Assembly (NCBI GenBank): GCA_014871385.1
Contig: CM026424.1
Location: 1,116,001 to 1,180,000 of the forward strand
Length of the DNA: 64,000 bases
Source of the DNA: Ceratodon purpureus
Lineage: Eukaryota; Streptophyta; Bryopsida; Pseudoditrichales; Ditrichaceae
Direction of reading: 5' to 3'
The notes under the pieces: model-generated
Databases searched by the model: none
What the model saw: the letters and a program-made list of their open reading frames with translations, nothing else
What the model was told of the DNA's origin: nothing
In this document: in pieces, positions 13,073-26,575 of the stretch
Layout of the letters: each line of letters begins with the position of its first letter
Numbering within the stretch: the stretch's first letter is position 1
Made by a program: the position numbers and the translations under genes

Positions 13073-15694
13073 ATAATTGTCATGTTGACGAACGACCCTC
13101 CCAGTCATGCTAAACCAGATCCGACTTAGGTCGTCACTGGAATTTGAATCCAAATGGCCAAAATTACATTTTATGTTTATTATTGAAGTAGAAAAAGTAA
13201 AAAAGAAAAATCTTTGTTAAATAATGAAAAGGTTTCTTTTGCATCCGGACAAAAAATGATGAGAAAACTATGACTCTTATGGAATAAAAACTTTGGATCT
13301 CATGTAATGAAATTTTTCTAGCATAGATGAGATGTTTTTTGAAAAATTGAAAATAAATCATTTAAATTACTTATGTAAATTCTCAAAGGTTGTTGAAGGA
13401 TATAGCAAAAAGATTGAGCTATATCTTCTTGAAGAAAATTGACTTAAAATAGCATAAATGTTTTGTTAAAGCTCAATGAGAAAAGAAAATATATTCACAC
13501 AAAGCTCTTGTACTTCCTTACATCTACGTTTTTTTTAAATCAAATTTAAAATTAGTATTGTAAGAACTTACCTAAGATCTTAGTTTTGTGTCAAATACAA
13601 ATATATTAAGAATTAAGCTATCATCTATTCAATTTCTTAATGTTTTATAAGTAATTGGACAACTTAAAAATTATTATCTTTCATTGCCCACTTGCTTAGC
13701 AAAGGTAATTGATTATGTATTTGTATATATTTGTAAGGTAGCATATGTATTAAAATCTTATTAATATGATAAATTAGTCAAAGAATGTCTATTTTTAGAC
13801 ATTCGTCATAGCCTCCGTTAGAAAAGGGTGTTCTTTGCATTCTTCCTTTAGTGTAGCAAATGTCAGAGATTCTAGTGTGACAAAGGCCAATTTGCTTTAT
13901 CTCCACTATAATTCATAGTTATCTTTTAATTTAGAGGTAATAGAAAATATGAGATAAGACAATAAGACAATGCTCGTAGTCATTAAGAACAACATTAACA
14001 TGTGTATTCTTTTCTTTACAAAAACAACTTTTGTTCATACAAGGTCCATGTTTGCTTCATTTCTCTTTAATTGATTCTATGATTAATTGTCCTGAGCCTT
14101 ATGGATTAATGATTAGTTAGACAAATAAAATGTTGTTAAACAAAACTTGAACAAATATTTCATGAGAATAAAATGTAATTTAAGGGCCTCACTATATACC
14201 CAAGGTTGCTCTTGAATAATTCTTGTGAATGATTGTTTATTTTTTCATTTAGGCCAAAACTCTTTCTTTTGCTAATGTAAAATTTTATTGTATATCAAGT
14301 ATATATATTTATTTCTACAAAAAAACCATAAATAAATTACCTATGATTTTGAATTTTTCTACTAAGATTTTGAAAATTTTGAAAATTTCAAATTCTAATT
14401 CCCTAATACCAATAAAAAAATGTCTTATATTTTCAATGAAAATTACTATTTCAATTCAATAATATATATTGAAATAAAACACTATTATGAAACAGTTGTA
14501 TGATTGTTGAAATAGAATAATTAATATGTATTTAAAAATAAATCTGATAAACTATTAGAAAATAGTAGTCACATCTTTACACAAGGAAATAATAAATTAC
14601 TGAACTCCAATAGAAGTGAGATCATCAAACTTTTAGCAACTTATGTGGTGTTATCTAGAAATTTTTATTTTTTGAAAATAATTTTAATCCTTCAATTTTC
14701 AGCATATCACTAATTGAATTCTTTTAAAATTTGGACAAGCTGTTAAAATTGCCATTTCCAATCGAGAGTTTCTAATATATTTCATGAAAATGCCAAAAGA
14801 GAGTGGTTTTGTGGATGTTTAATTGCTTGTCCACTGGACCTCTAGAAAAGAAGGTATGCTATTTAGAGTCATTTTTTCTTGACCTCATAAACTTCACAAC
14901 TCTATTGCCTATATGATTTTCCATAAAAGTGACTATCACGCATGTACCGTATTTGAGATTTTAAACTAAAATCCTTGCCATAGTAAAAATATTTTACTTC
15001 ATGAAGGAAATTATAATACTTCCTTTTTGAAAAAAGTGAAGAGGTTATTTGAGGGTTGTAGCAAAAGTTTTGGAGCGCCAAGCAATCAAGGTTGTTAATC
15101 CAGACGTCCTGAGGGGTCTGATGACCAAATATTGCGTTAGACACTACGTCCGGGAGTAAAATCTGATTACCAAGGCTTAGATTAAATCTAGTAGGTTGTT
15201 GGATTCATTAGATCAGTAGCGCGGCTGCATTGCCAACGTCTAATTATTTGGACACATCACCAGTCAACCAATCGGTTGGCCAATTGGCCGTTTACCAATC
15301 AGACGGTTGCGATGCAATCACATGGCTTGCCAATCGGCTATTCAATCTATGAGACTACCCTTAAAATCTGATTAGACGGTTGCCGTTGCAGACAGTCCAG
15401 TAATGGCTGTTCAATCGAGCAGTCGATGGGCGCACACTTTGTTGGCTGTCCTTTCCGCGGACCCCCCGGCAGACGGGCTTTCAGCTTCGCCAATACAAAT
15501 GAACCTTAAGAGCCCTACAAAGTAAGTCTTGATTCCTAAGATTCTGCAAATATTTCTAATTGTAATTTACCATCCTACAAAATTGGTTTCTATGTTTCTA
15601 CCATCCACAATTTCAATTACCATGCACAACCTTCAGAATGTAATTTTCAAGTCCAGTCTCTTTATTTTGCTAACTTTCTTTAACCCTTTAGTTT
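13073..15694. other. AT-rich spacer with a short GC-richer island
   Basis: No gene recognised from 13073 to 15180. From about 15195 to 15480 the composition becomes richer in GC, with repeated CCAATCGG/TTGGCC motifs resembling those near 18.1 kb. This may be an LTR fragment, but no ends were found. Confidence 0.3.
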
Positions 15695-15698
15695 TTAA

Positions 15699-16617
15699 CC
15701 TCTAAGTGCCCAAGAAAGCCAAAATGGCTTTTTGCTGTTTCGGGCAGCCTAGATGAAGAGGTTAAAAGTAATATTTTTGCTTAAATTTTTTATTGGATGC
15801 TTCCTTTATCGCAATGTGTACGTGGTAAAATTTTCAAAGTCAAATTCCAATTTTAGAACCTTCAATTAGAAATTTTAGGTTTCAAGTCCAAAACGGGCAG
15901 TCTAAAATTAGGTCTATAAAAAAAAACTGAAATATGTTCATAACCAAATCACTACTCAAAATTCAAAGTGACCCAAGTCAAAAAATTTACTAATTTTAAA
16001 AGGGCAGCCTCCAAAAATTACATGAACAAGCTTCAATTTTTTTTGTAATTTTACATTTTCTCCTTTCAAAAATTGTCAAAATTTGAGATTTTGGAATTTT
16101 TCAGAATTTTTTTTCTAGAATTCAAAAACTTGTAGATGTAACTTTTCACCGTTCACTTTTTTTGCAAACCAAAAATCTTTAACGTTATTAAGTTTGACCA
16201 TATTGTAGGTTTTATACCTCCTTTTGGAAAAGAATTTGCATGAAGGCCAAAAAATCAAAATGAGTCTCCAACTTTTTGCATGGAGGTGCCCAACTTAGTT
16301 ACCTACATGGAAAAAAATATGAGCAAAATGTTTGGAGTAATAATCACCGAGTCCCCCTTGGCACAAAGTGAGTATGTCTTTTGGCCAAGGCAAAAAAAAA
16401 TTCTGCATCAACTTTGAACGTTATAATCTCACTATTGGTGAAGATCCAACGGTTGAAATGTTTTGAGGAAGTACTGACAATACTTAGGTTCAAGATCTTA
16501 CGATTAAAAGTAGAAAAAATCAGTATAAAATTTGACCACACCTCAATTCTAACAAGGTGGTCAAAAATCACTATTTTTGAGGTTTTGAGACCCGAAACAT
16601 GCTTGGGCACTTAGGGG
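15699..16617. mobile_element. TTAA-flanked non-autonomous element (copy C)
   Basis: Flanked by TTAA at 15695-15698 and 16618-16621. The terminal inverted repeat is 16 bases with one difference: CCTCTAAGTGCCCAAG on the left, CCCCTAAGTGCCCAAG on the right strand. The interior is clearly related to copy D (around TTTCGGGCAGCCTA and AACTTTGAACGTTATAATCT). It has no coding capacity. Confidence 0.75.
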
Positions 16618-17099
16618 TTAAACGGTCCAACTTAGACCACATTTTGTAATTCCTCCTCTACAACCCTCAAATTTTAATTTCCATCTACTATCCTCGACTT
16701 CTAATTCTAATTTACTATCCGCCAAATTCCAATTCTAAATTCCATCTATCATCTCCAACTTTTGATTCTAATTCACCATCCCCCATTTTCAATAAGCATG
16801 TATTTCCTCCATCACACACTTTTAATCTCCTTCTGATATTTTTATGTTATAATTTTCTAATCTTACCCCCATATCTTATCTCCCTATTTGAACCTCTACC
16901 CTTTGTAGATGACTGAGTTCATGTTTTTAAATTCCTCCTCTAACCCCCTTGTATTTATATTTCCATTTTCCGTCCCTTGTATTTTAATTTTTGTCTACCA
17001 CCTTCAACTAATAATTTTAATTTACTGTCCCTTGTATTTTAATTCTCGTTTATCATCCCCGGCTTCTAATTCTAATTTTCATCTTCCAATTTGAATTAA

Positions 17100-17325
17100 C
17101 CCCAAAAATTCCACAAAACCCAAAGTAGGTTGCAAGGAACTTCGGCAAGCTACCATATTTAGGATTTTTAATATATCTTGACAAGGTTTTTTAAGTGAAT
17201 ATGATAAATCATAATCTTTATGGGGTTGAAATTTCAGCATTTAAAAAAATAAAAATAAAAAAAGATTTTTTTTTGAAATTTTCAGCATTTTAGAAGTGGC
17301 AAAAACGGGTCTGGAATTTTAGGGG
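17100..17325. mobile_element. Short TTAA-flanked element (copy H)
   Basis: TTAA at 17096-17099 and 17326-17329. The ends are CCCCAAAAATTCCA and, on the other strand, CCCCTAAAATTCCA, which match at 13 of 14 bases. At 226 bases it is the smallest copy, MITE-sized. Confidence 0.65.
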
Positions 17326-17554
17326 TTAACATATCTTCCCTCCAGTTTTCAATCCTTTATTTTTCTCTAATAACCTAAATTTCCACCACCATCTCGGGAC
17401 TTTAATTGAAAACTTGAATAAGAAACTATTAAGTTCAATAGTTTAAAAGTATGTCCATTATTAATTTATTACTTAGACCCCCTCTTCAAGGTAATTATGG
17501 TCTTTTTCAACAAAAAATCTTTTGGACATTCTTCTGACTATTGATGCACGTGCA

Positions 17555-19018
17555 TGTAATATCCCGATTTGGACCGCATGTGCAAAGTCACAGACTCACA
17601 TGTCAAGATTAAGAAAGTCTAGAGGTCTTTTTGTTTTGCCAAGGAAAGAAGGATATTGAGGAGGAGAGGAAGTTGGAGAGGAGAGGAAGTTGGGGGAGAG
17701 ACGAGAGGAAGTTGGGGAGAGAGTAGAGAAAGTGAGGCGGGCAAAGGATTGGCCTCGAGGATGAGGCTCAGAGGCTGTCCGATCGAACTTCAATGTACTG
17801 CGGCGTTAGCAACCATCCGCCACGGCCGGCCGCTTGATAAAACTTTTTAGCTACTTTGTTGCCAACAAACCTTCAAAGCCCCATTATTTCCTTAACAATT
17901 TTCCAAATTGGAATAATGAGATGATTTTGGGCAATGTCTACATTTTGTATAGATGCCAAAAACATCTGATATGCCCAGTCATGATATGTTTTGAGGAAGT
18001 TATGAGTTATGAAGGTTCATCTTCATTGTAATTTGTCAAAGCCCAAGGGCTGTCCGCAAGTTCAGTTGGCCGAGTCGATGGCCGTATAAAAGAATTTGGT
18101 TGTCCGCCGTGTAGTTGGTCGTGCGAGCAGACGTTCGCCACTCGGTTGGTTGGGCAATTGGCAACTGTCAGTCAAAGGCACATTTGAAGGATGACCGCTT
18201 GCCAACCGGTCGGCCAGTGGACGTCCATGGCACGGTCGACCACGGTCGATGGCGCAAGCCGCCGTTCACAACGTGGATGCTACTTTTAGACGGACGCTTC
18301 TTTACCTTAGAACAGGGTTTTCTATTGTGTCGTGACGTGGGCCTATTGCGTCATAATGTCGGGACGTCACGACGGTTTAGAGTCACGACATAATGACCGA
18401 TCCTGTCTTTACCGTGTCGGATCCGCCCCATTTTGGGCCATTGTCCAACCCCTTGTTCCTTGTTTTCCTACGTTGACCCCTATAATCTATTGTGACGTCA
18501 CAATGGTCTCGTCACGACCCATTCCGACGTCCCGACCGGATAGTCACGACCAGACGGCATAGAAAACCTTGCCTTAGAATAAAATAAGTATTTCCTAGAA
18601 GTCACCGAATGTCAAAGACAAGTCAACCCTTCCAACGAATAAAGGAAACAATTTATTAAGGCACTATAAATACTTATTTCAATGACTAGTATAAAGGGAA
18701 TTATAGTCCTCTGAAGCTCTTGTAATTCTCTGCATCTATAAAATGTAGTCACTAAAATCTAGAGTCATAGGGACCTCCCTAAAATCCTAAAAAGCTCATT
18801 CCAAGACTATTGAGTTTAAAACAATCACAAAATTATGTTGTCTGACACAAAAAGCCTGAAGCCCGTTCTAGTGTTATTTCAGTAAGCATTTCTGAAATGC
18901 AATATTTAACTGAATATTATAAGTAGATGTGGGGGCCAGGGCCCTATTGGACATTGTGTTTCTTGTGTTAAGGTAGAGATGGGTATTCCTGTCAGGGTTC
19001 TAATTCCGTGGCCTATCA
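17555..19018. mobile_element. Candidate solo LTR of a Ty3/gypsy-like retrotransposon
   Basis: It begins TGTAATATCCC and ends CCTATCA (TG...CA). The five bases GTGCA occur on both sides (17550-17554 and 19019-19023), as expected of a target-site duplication. Inside is a purine-rich repeat tract (17655-17740), GTCACGAC-rich sequence (18330-18560), a TATA-like CTATAAATA at 18664 and downstream AT-rich sequence. No internal gag-pol region adjoins, hence solo. The right end overlaps an independent inverted-repeat pair (18969-19317), so this border is in doubt. Confidence 0.4.
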
Positions 19019-19317
19019 GTGCACCAATATGTGAGCAGACAACACCTGACTACCACAATCAACAGATTGTATAACAACCTATCATGTTCTCCATGCAAGA
19101 ATCTTTGTATTGCATATACCTACTCACGGAAATAGTGGTCTACAATGTTGCACTTCAAATATTCATGAAAATTTGATAAATTTCAAAAAAAATATTAAAA
19201 AATCAGATTTGTGATTTTGGACCTAACTTCTATTTGTATAAATTTAATCCCCATAGTTTTCTCAATCCCAAATAGGCTGAATGGCTTAAATTGACGAGAA
19301 TACCCATCTCTACCTTA
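18969..19317. mobile_element. Element bounded by a perfect 20-bp inverted repeat
   Basis: TAAGGTAGAGATGGGTATTC at 18969-18988 recurs as its exact reverse complement at 19298-19317. If the outer TA is a target duplication this would be a mariner/Stowaway-size element of about 345 bases. It may instead mark two fragments of one repeat in opposite orientation. Confidence 0.5.
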
Positions 19318-22300
19318 CCACTTATGTCAACAGTCAGCTGTTAGGTTTCTTAGCTAGGAATTGAACTGTTTATTCAATTCTAGACCATTCCTCCGAAGGA
19401 AATGTACAGCAGCAAAGTTGTGTCTCAAACTTTGGACATACTTCTTTCACTGCAGGTACTGAATGATGCGTATACAGGATTCAACTCACTAAGAGAGGCA
19501 AATAGTATGGTGAAAATATTTTGCACCCACCAAGTGGCCTAAGGCCTTCTGAAAAGGCCAACCATTCACCCCATAATTTGATCATTGAATGACACAACAG
19601 TCAGAAGATGTCCCCACATAATCCATATGAAGAAGCAGTTGAGGTTGCAAGAAACACAGATACTGTACAAGTACATGATTCAGGAAGTGCACCTGCAGTG
19701 CGTATCATTGCCACTGCACCCAAATATATCAGCACTTTACAGAAACCCTAAATTCTAATAAAATGTCGGTCATGAGTGCAGGAACCCTAGTAAGTGAACT
19801 CAAAGAATTGCACTATGGACAAACAGCAAAGGAACAGAGTATGTAATGGAGCTCACTGCATATTGAAGCAGTGTGGACACTGGTTGGATGGTTGCACTTT
19901 GAAACCTGTGCATTTGGGCATAAAGTGTAGCTCAATCATGTCTTGACTCCTTAGTACCTGTTAACTTAATGTGACGTACACTGGAACTTGGAAGGGCAGT
20001 TGATGAGTGAATATTTGTGCTCGTAGCTGGCTGATCAGCATAATAGTAGGCTTCTTTGCAAGGTTATAACTTATATGGCATGCTTAACACGAGTCAGTAA
20101 ATCTTGAAAATTGGTTTTCACCACCTCAGCTTTCGTTCCTGGTTGTTAGAACTTTAGGGTCGCACACTGCCCTTCAAATCTTCAAAATCTTGAGGAATCC
20201 AAGTATCTGAAGGGAATGGAGGGCACTGTTCAATGTGCGACACTCCAATTTCAACCCTGAGATTCCCTGCCATTGTGTCCAAGTTCATTAAAGAAGTAAG
20301 TATGCCTCAGTGCTGGCCTCATGTTACGTAGGCTCATTGACTTTGTAAAGTATCCTCATTGTGACAACAATAGTACACACTGTGTGTTCACTCTTTGTTG
20401 CACAGTGCCTGTACGAATTTATACCCAGTTGGGAGTCATCTGTGAAGAGCTGAACCGCCAAGTAAATGAACTGCAAGGAGACTGCAACGTAGTCAAAAAG
20501 ATTCCTTGATCTTGGAAGTTAATACAGAATACATTTGAAGGTGGACCTACATTAAATCTCCATTTGCAATGGCCATGAACATATGTCAAAAAGATTACAG
20601 CCCATTGAGTACTGAAATACGTGTTATGAGATATGATAGTATGATTCAGAGATAAATCATGATGATTATTTTATAAATGTAAGAAGGATCTAGTACAATA
20701 GCTGTAACTGTAATTGAGTTCTAGACTAGGGAATTGATTTCCAGATGCTCACAGACAAACACTTCCTTCCAACTTCCCAATTGTGGAGAAGAGACTTCCT
20801 TTACTATGGCAGCTCAATAGGAATGCAATGCAGCTTAACTCAGTGCACCGAGCTGTGCAGATATCCCTGCTGGGGCATCAAAGCTGATCTAGTGAGTGAT
20901 AACTGAGACGAGTACATAATTCAAGGCTCCAAGGAATCATGATGTGCTACAGGAACCATATTGGACCAATCTATTGGTAGCATTTGAACGGGCAGGGCCT
21001 ATGCTTGGCCGGCACGTGTACAAAACTTTATTAGAATAAGGTGGTGCAGCCTGTAATGTTACCGAGGGTGATCATTGCAGACCTAGCCACAGCAGAAGCA
21101 CCATACTGATAGATGCTGGTACAGATTCAATGCTAGCTTGAGTTGGACCACCACGTAGTACTTGCTAAAGAGTCCTATTACTTCACGCCACTTCTTCTCT
21201 TATTGACCACCTGCAATTGCGCCGTTGATGCAGCTGCTACACTCCACACAGACTTGACACACTCAACATGGGTATGGAATCTTGTTTGTTTTGGAACTAT
21301 TTTTCTTAGTGCAGCTCCAGGTGATTGATCGAGTTCTAGCGTCTGGTGTGCCGATTTGCATGTTTTGCGGATCGATCATGCCAGACTCAAACGACGATCT
21401 TCTCATTGTTTGGCGCATGTCAAGGTCGGGTCTGGGGGTTACTGGCCGGAAAGTTGAGGCACAGATATACAGGTTTGTCTTGGAATGAAAATGGGATTCT
21501 AACTATCTGATCGTTACCCCGTAAGCATCGAAGGGTATATAGTGCAGCGGGTCGGTGGGCCGCAGCAGCAAAGATATAGTTCGAGCCTGGGATAGCAACA
21601 ATGCTTTCTTAGATTGATGGCGAACTGGGCGCTGGTCTGGGTCAATATACTTGCCGAGCAAGACTAGTAGCTGCGGCTGTTCGACAGAATCACCGAGACT
21701 CTGAGAGTACTATAACTCAACCTACATGTATAGGGCGATCGATACATGTTTGTAGTATCTGATCTGTGACCGTTGCCGGCACGCCCCAGCCGTGGGAGCA
21801 GGGAGTAGACTCAGGAAGTTCATTAATAGAGGCAAGCTAGGCTTGATGACATATTAGAAATACTTCGGGAAAGAACAATACGCTCTAGAAGCTATCGTCT
21901 TGGAACTTAGTTAGCTGGATACCATTGCAGGCCTGCGCTGGTACGCAGAAGTTGATTCTTTGTTTGCGAGACGTACAATCGTACGACTGGAAGCATGAAA
22001 ACTCACCATGAGGGTGATCTTAGTGAGTCGGACACATTTTAGAGCACGTATGGTCGTAAAGTAGAAATGGATCTATAGAATAAACACGTTGAAAACTCTA
22101 TTTGACAAATAAGGGTCTAATGCCAGTTGAGCAATTTAATGACATTCAATATGGAGGAGTTGAATATCTGATCGAGTTGAAGAGCATTAGAAAGATATAT
22201 GTGGGACAGCTGCTTCGTGTACTCGTCAGATTATCTGCATATTACAAGAGGTGATAGTCACGACTCCATGCGGTTTTCTTGGATCTATACTCTGGTACTC

Positions 22301-22631
22301 TTCTCCGAGTGGAAATTAGCCAGCTAGTCCACTGCCAATAAGCGCACATAGAGAAAGATATATGTATACAAATGGATGATGTACTAGCAGCTTGGAGTTA
22401 CATGAGAATATACTTTGAAAATTGGAAGTTGCCGGCCTTTCAGATCTTCTGCCGACATCCAGAGTTTGTCATGTTACAGTGATTCGGAAAGTACAAGGCT
22501 CCTGATCTCTACAGATTGTCCAATCAACTACAGATGAATCGATTGGATCATAGCTGCTTTAGATCCAATATAACGTCAAACTTTGACTCTGGGTAGCTAG
22601 CTGGGACAGTTCGTGCTGATCTGGGAACATC
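19318..22631. other. Spacer upstream of the SHR-like gene
   Basis: No gene recognised. A partly self-complementary stretch lies at 20158-20245 (GTCGCACA pairs with TGTGCGAC). The last kilobase probably contains the promoter of the GRAS gene. Confidence 0.35.
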
Positions 22632-25194
22632 ATGGCACAACCTGACGATCAAAGCCCTAACCAGCTTTACTTACCCTTCGCACAACATCACTACGGTACT
22701 GGAAGTGATTCGGAAACCAGTGCCTCGAAAACAACTACAAACTTTTGTCCGGACGAATCAGTCTCCAATCAAGCAGCAGCAAGTACGAGCTCCGTGCAAA
22801 ACTTACCTCCAGTTCAACATAAATATATGACGCAGTATTCTTGGGCGAAAGCCCTTCTTCTGGATTGCGCAAGAGCAATAGCTGACGAAGACTCTTCTCG
22901 CATTCAAAGTGTCATGTGGATTCTGAACGAGAGTGCATCACCTTACGGCGATTCCGATCAACGAATTGCCTCCTACTTCGTCCAAGCTCTCTTCTGCAAG
23001 ATTACTGGCACTGGTGCCCGTTGCCAACACAGCCTCAGCGCTGCTGCCGAGAAGACCTATTGCTTCGAATCCATGCGCAACATGATACTCCAGTTCCAGG
23101 TACCCAAACAATTAAGATGAATCTGCCGTTGATCCATTATTATCGGATATCTGTTGTCGAGCAGCCGATACTGACTAATATATGTTGGCTATAATTTGTT
23201 GTGGATATTTCTCTGGATTTGATGATCAGGAAGCAAGCCCCTGGACGACATTTGGGCATGTTGCTGGAAACGGAGCGCTGATGGAGGCGATGGAAGGAGA
23301 AGCCAGGATTCACATCATCGACATCAGTAGCACATTCTGCACTCAATGGCCGACCTTTCTGGAAGCGCTAGCGACGCAAACCAAGGAAACCCCCTTCCTC
23401 CGCCTCACTACTATCGTCATCTCCCCCGAGGAAGCCGCCATGACGGTGATGAAACAAGTGATGATCAGGCTCGATAGATTTGCCAGGCTCATGGGGGTGC
23501 CCTTCGAAAGCAGCGTCATTCAGCAGCCTGCTTTGGAGGACCTGGATTTGGCGATTCTGAATCTGCGAGAGGATGAAGCTCTAGCCATCAATTGCATCCA
23601 GACTCTGCACCATATCTCCGAGGTTGTGGCAGCTGATGATAATCAGCAGCACTCATGCAGTCCTCGTGACAAAGTCCTGTCTACATTCCGAAGCGCTAAA
23701 CCCAAGGTAAGACTTGAATTTAATAGAGCAATTACGCATGGCACCTGACGAATTCGAAGCGACCAGTGAGAGTACAGTCTGGCAAATGATTTGCTAATTA
23801 TGGTTGAATCATTGTATATTAGTTCTAAAGGTCAATCATAAAGTATTTTTTCTGACCGTGGAAGTTCCCTGGGCAATGGAGTGGTGTAGATAATGATAAT
23901 CATGGAGGATGAGGCTAACCTGGTGTGGCAAGATTTTGTGGGCTGCTTTGGCGAGGCACTCAGATTTTACTCGCTCTACTTTGAGTCGTTAGAAGAAAGC
24001 TTCCCGAGAGCTAGCAATGAGCGTCTCATGCTAGAGCGGAACTGCGGTAGGAAGTTGGTTAATCTGCTAAGTTGTGATCCTTCAGATTGCACCGAGAGAC
24101 AGGAGACGGGAGTTCACTGGGATTCCCGTCTAAGACAAGCGGGCTTCCAACCTGCTCCTTTCAGCCCAGACGTTGTCGACGACGTTCAAGCTCTTCTCAA
24201 AAGGTATCTTAATGTCCTCAGTCTTGGTTTGTGTGCATCATAATGGTGGTGTGAATATTTCACCTACGAAACTTTGGCGTATAAAAACTACTCAAATATT
24301 ATGCAATGCAAAATGAGACGTCTTCATGGTCATGCATGAATACGCATCTGTACATGGAATATACAGTAGAATTCTAAGTAGAGGATTTAGTTTAAACACT
24401 TTTATTTGAGTGCAGTTACACATGTATATCTGTAAAATAACGAGGCCAATATTGTGGAAATTGTTGTTTCTACTATGGGAACTGGAGGTTAGTCGTCGAA
24501 GCTAGATAAAAGGGTGGCAATCTGGTGAAACTTTCGGCATATATGTATTTCAAACTGTCGCTACTAGAAAGAATATTGATTTGGAGATGGGAAATGAACT
24601 TTTGGGAAAACAATTATGCATTATATGGGTCTAAGCTATAACCCCGTTGATGTGGAAAGTGACATTGTTACAGTTCATTTTTCGTTTTGCAGTGCGCAGT
24701 ACTATACTCTACTAACTAGTACATCTATTTGGAATCATACATATGTATAATCTCTAGTCTATACTCCTACATAGAGCACCGGTGCAATACGCTCTGTAAA
24801 TTAATGCCAAGAAAACCAGAAACTTCAATTGCTAAATTCTACCTACGCATGTACTAGCGTCAACTTACTACTGAACTGAACTACTCTATTTTCGTCTGAA
24901 TCTCCTCCGCTGTTGATCAGCACGATTTGAAGGCAGCAAATTAGCGTACAGAGCAGTGATATTGTATTGAACTTGACTTTTGTATCTTTATCTGTCTGCT
25001 TTCCAGCATTATCCGTTGTACTACACGTCGTTTCTGGCACAGATGGTGGAGGGCTGATTGGATTGCGTGCACTTTGCAGATACAAGAAGGGATGGGGTCT
25101 TGACTTTGTCGACAACCGACTTTACCTCACCTGGAAGGAGCAGATGGTTGTTTGCAGCACTGCTTGGAAGCTCATCACAGACCCGTCACCGTGA
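22632..25194 (+). CDS. GRAS transcription factor, SHORT-ROOT type
   Basis: Four exons: 22632-23099, 23230-23706, 23890-24203, 25080-25194. All have GT/AG borders, phases agree, and the product is 457 residues. The first 65 or so residues are a variable polar N-terminus. The GRAS domain follows: the leucine-repeat start [19 protein letters not shown], then [19 protein letters not shown] and [10 protein letters not shown], all strongly SHR-like. Exon 2 opens [19 protein letters not shown] with the VHIID-equivalent IHIIDIS and [13 protein letters not shown]. Exon 3 has the PFYRE region ([17 protein letters not shown]) and SNERLMLER. Exon 4 gives the SAW end (RYKKGWGL...STAWKLI). In flowering plants SHR moves between cells and acts with SCARECROW in asymmetric division; the role here is inferred. 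Three introns are notable because the angiosperm SHR genes I know have few or none. Confidence 0.93.
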
Positions 25195-26575
25195 ACTAGG
25201 CTCGAACTATAAGACTCGCATTATAGGGTTCATTTAATTCCTCAGGCTGAAAGGAAATATGGAAGCACAACCAGTCAATCATCGATCAACGGTATCCTGT
25301 AGATTCTTGACTGTAACTAATTTAGCTGAATTTTGTACCGAATTAGTGTAGCTTACTTGAAACCACTGAACAGGGCCCCGTTAGATTACTGGATTGAACT
25401 CTTTATTTTCTGTCTGGGTTGATTTTGTTCACATGTAGGATCTTGAAAACATTTATCTCACATTCATACTTCTCTTAATAGACTCTTGATCAAACTGTCT
25501 AATATCATCAGAGAATTGGTGCTGAAACAATTGCTCAAGTCCAGTGCAGACTGATCTCACAGAGAGATAATTGCATGCACCAAAATTATTGGATGCAATC
25601 ACGCAAGAGACCATAGTCAACCACAATTAGGTCCCCTGTCAAAGACAGATTTCCGGGCATTAGAGCTGGCAGTAGCCCATGAATTAACATCTGAGACGAC
25701 GTAACTAGTTGACACATGCGAACTCTGAAGTCTCTGATTCTGTATCAATACAAGAATTTAATGATACTGCACGTGATTAAATGCAAGTATAATTTCACAA
25801 CGATAGCTCAGTAACTACAAGAGTAGTCGAAGACAATCTGAAGGAGATCATAATGGGACTAATGGCCCTGTTCGTAAACCTGCACAAAGCATATACTCCA
25901 GAATTTCCACTCTAGATCTGTAATAGGCTAGAATGTAATCAACTCAATACCTGTTTGGCTCCAAACACCTGTTTCTAAGGTGGATTGAATTTGTCTTAAT
26001 ACAGTAATCCAGCTAGATCAAAGCGGGCTCTGGATGTCTAGATCATTCAGGTCAGTTTCCAAATTGGCTATACCTGAACTTGTTCCTGGTTCTTACATAA
26101 AAACTTGTATGTATATTGCCAATTACTGGGCTGAGATCAATAAGCTAGGTCGAAGCGAAACCTCAACTGATCCTGCAAAGCAAGAGAACAATCTTACAGA
26201 CAGGTCTTGCACAGCTAAGAACAAGTAGCAATCTCCGAGGCTTCAGTACGTTCGGACTAAAATGTTGACAGCAATATTGGGAGAATGTGGAATAATAAAT
26301 TGCAAGATTGCCTTCCAGTAGAAGTCTACGAATTATGACTGAATCACTTGTTACGTTCAACCCTCTGCCGCTGATTATCCTAAGTGAAGTGACCATCGGC
26401 ATTCCCAAGAACAAGCGCCTACAGAAGACTTCATTCCTTGCCTGACGACATGCAGTGCTTCAACTTTTTTCTAAGTTACCGGCTGCTCTTGACCTTCAAG
26501 ACCATACGTAACTGCATTGCTATCACTTGGTGGCGCTATCCTTTACAGCTCAGAATGGTTCCAAAGAAACTACAG
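25195..26575. other. Spacer downstream of the SHR-like gene
   Basis: No gene recognised. GGGCCCCGTTAGATTACTGG at 25373 and the reverse complement of CAGTAATCCAGCTAGATC...GGGCTC ending at 26030 look like imperfect inverted ends (about 650 bases apart), perhaps an old Tourist-like element. No target duplication was found. Confidence 0.3.

Noticed and set aside
16344-16610. Similar conceptual peptides (FTNSEIITFKV-like) in copies C, D and G as a possible small protein family
   Set aside because: The frames are short, broken differently in each copy and explained by DNA-level similarity of the repeats.
20158-20245. Foldback around GTCGCACA/TGTGCGAC as a microRNA precursor
   Set aside because: The stem is short with large mismatched loops; nothing resembles a known plant microRNA duplex.
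21541-21600. AGTTCGAGCCTGGG resembling a tRNA B box
   Set aside because: No A box, acceptor stem or anticodon arm could be folded around it.
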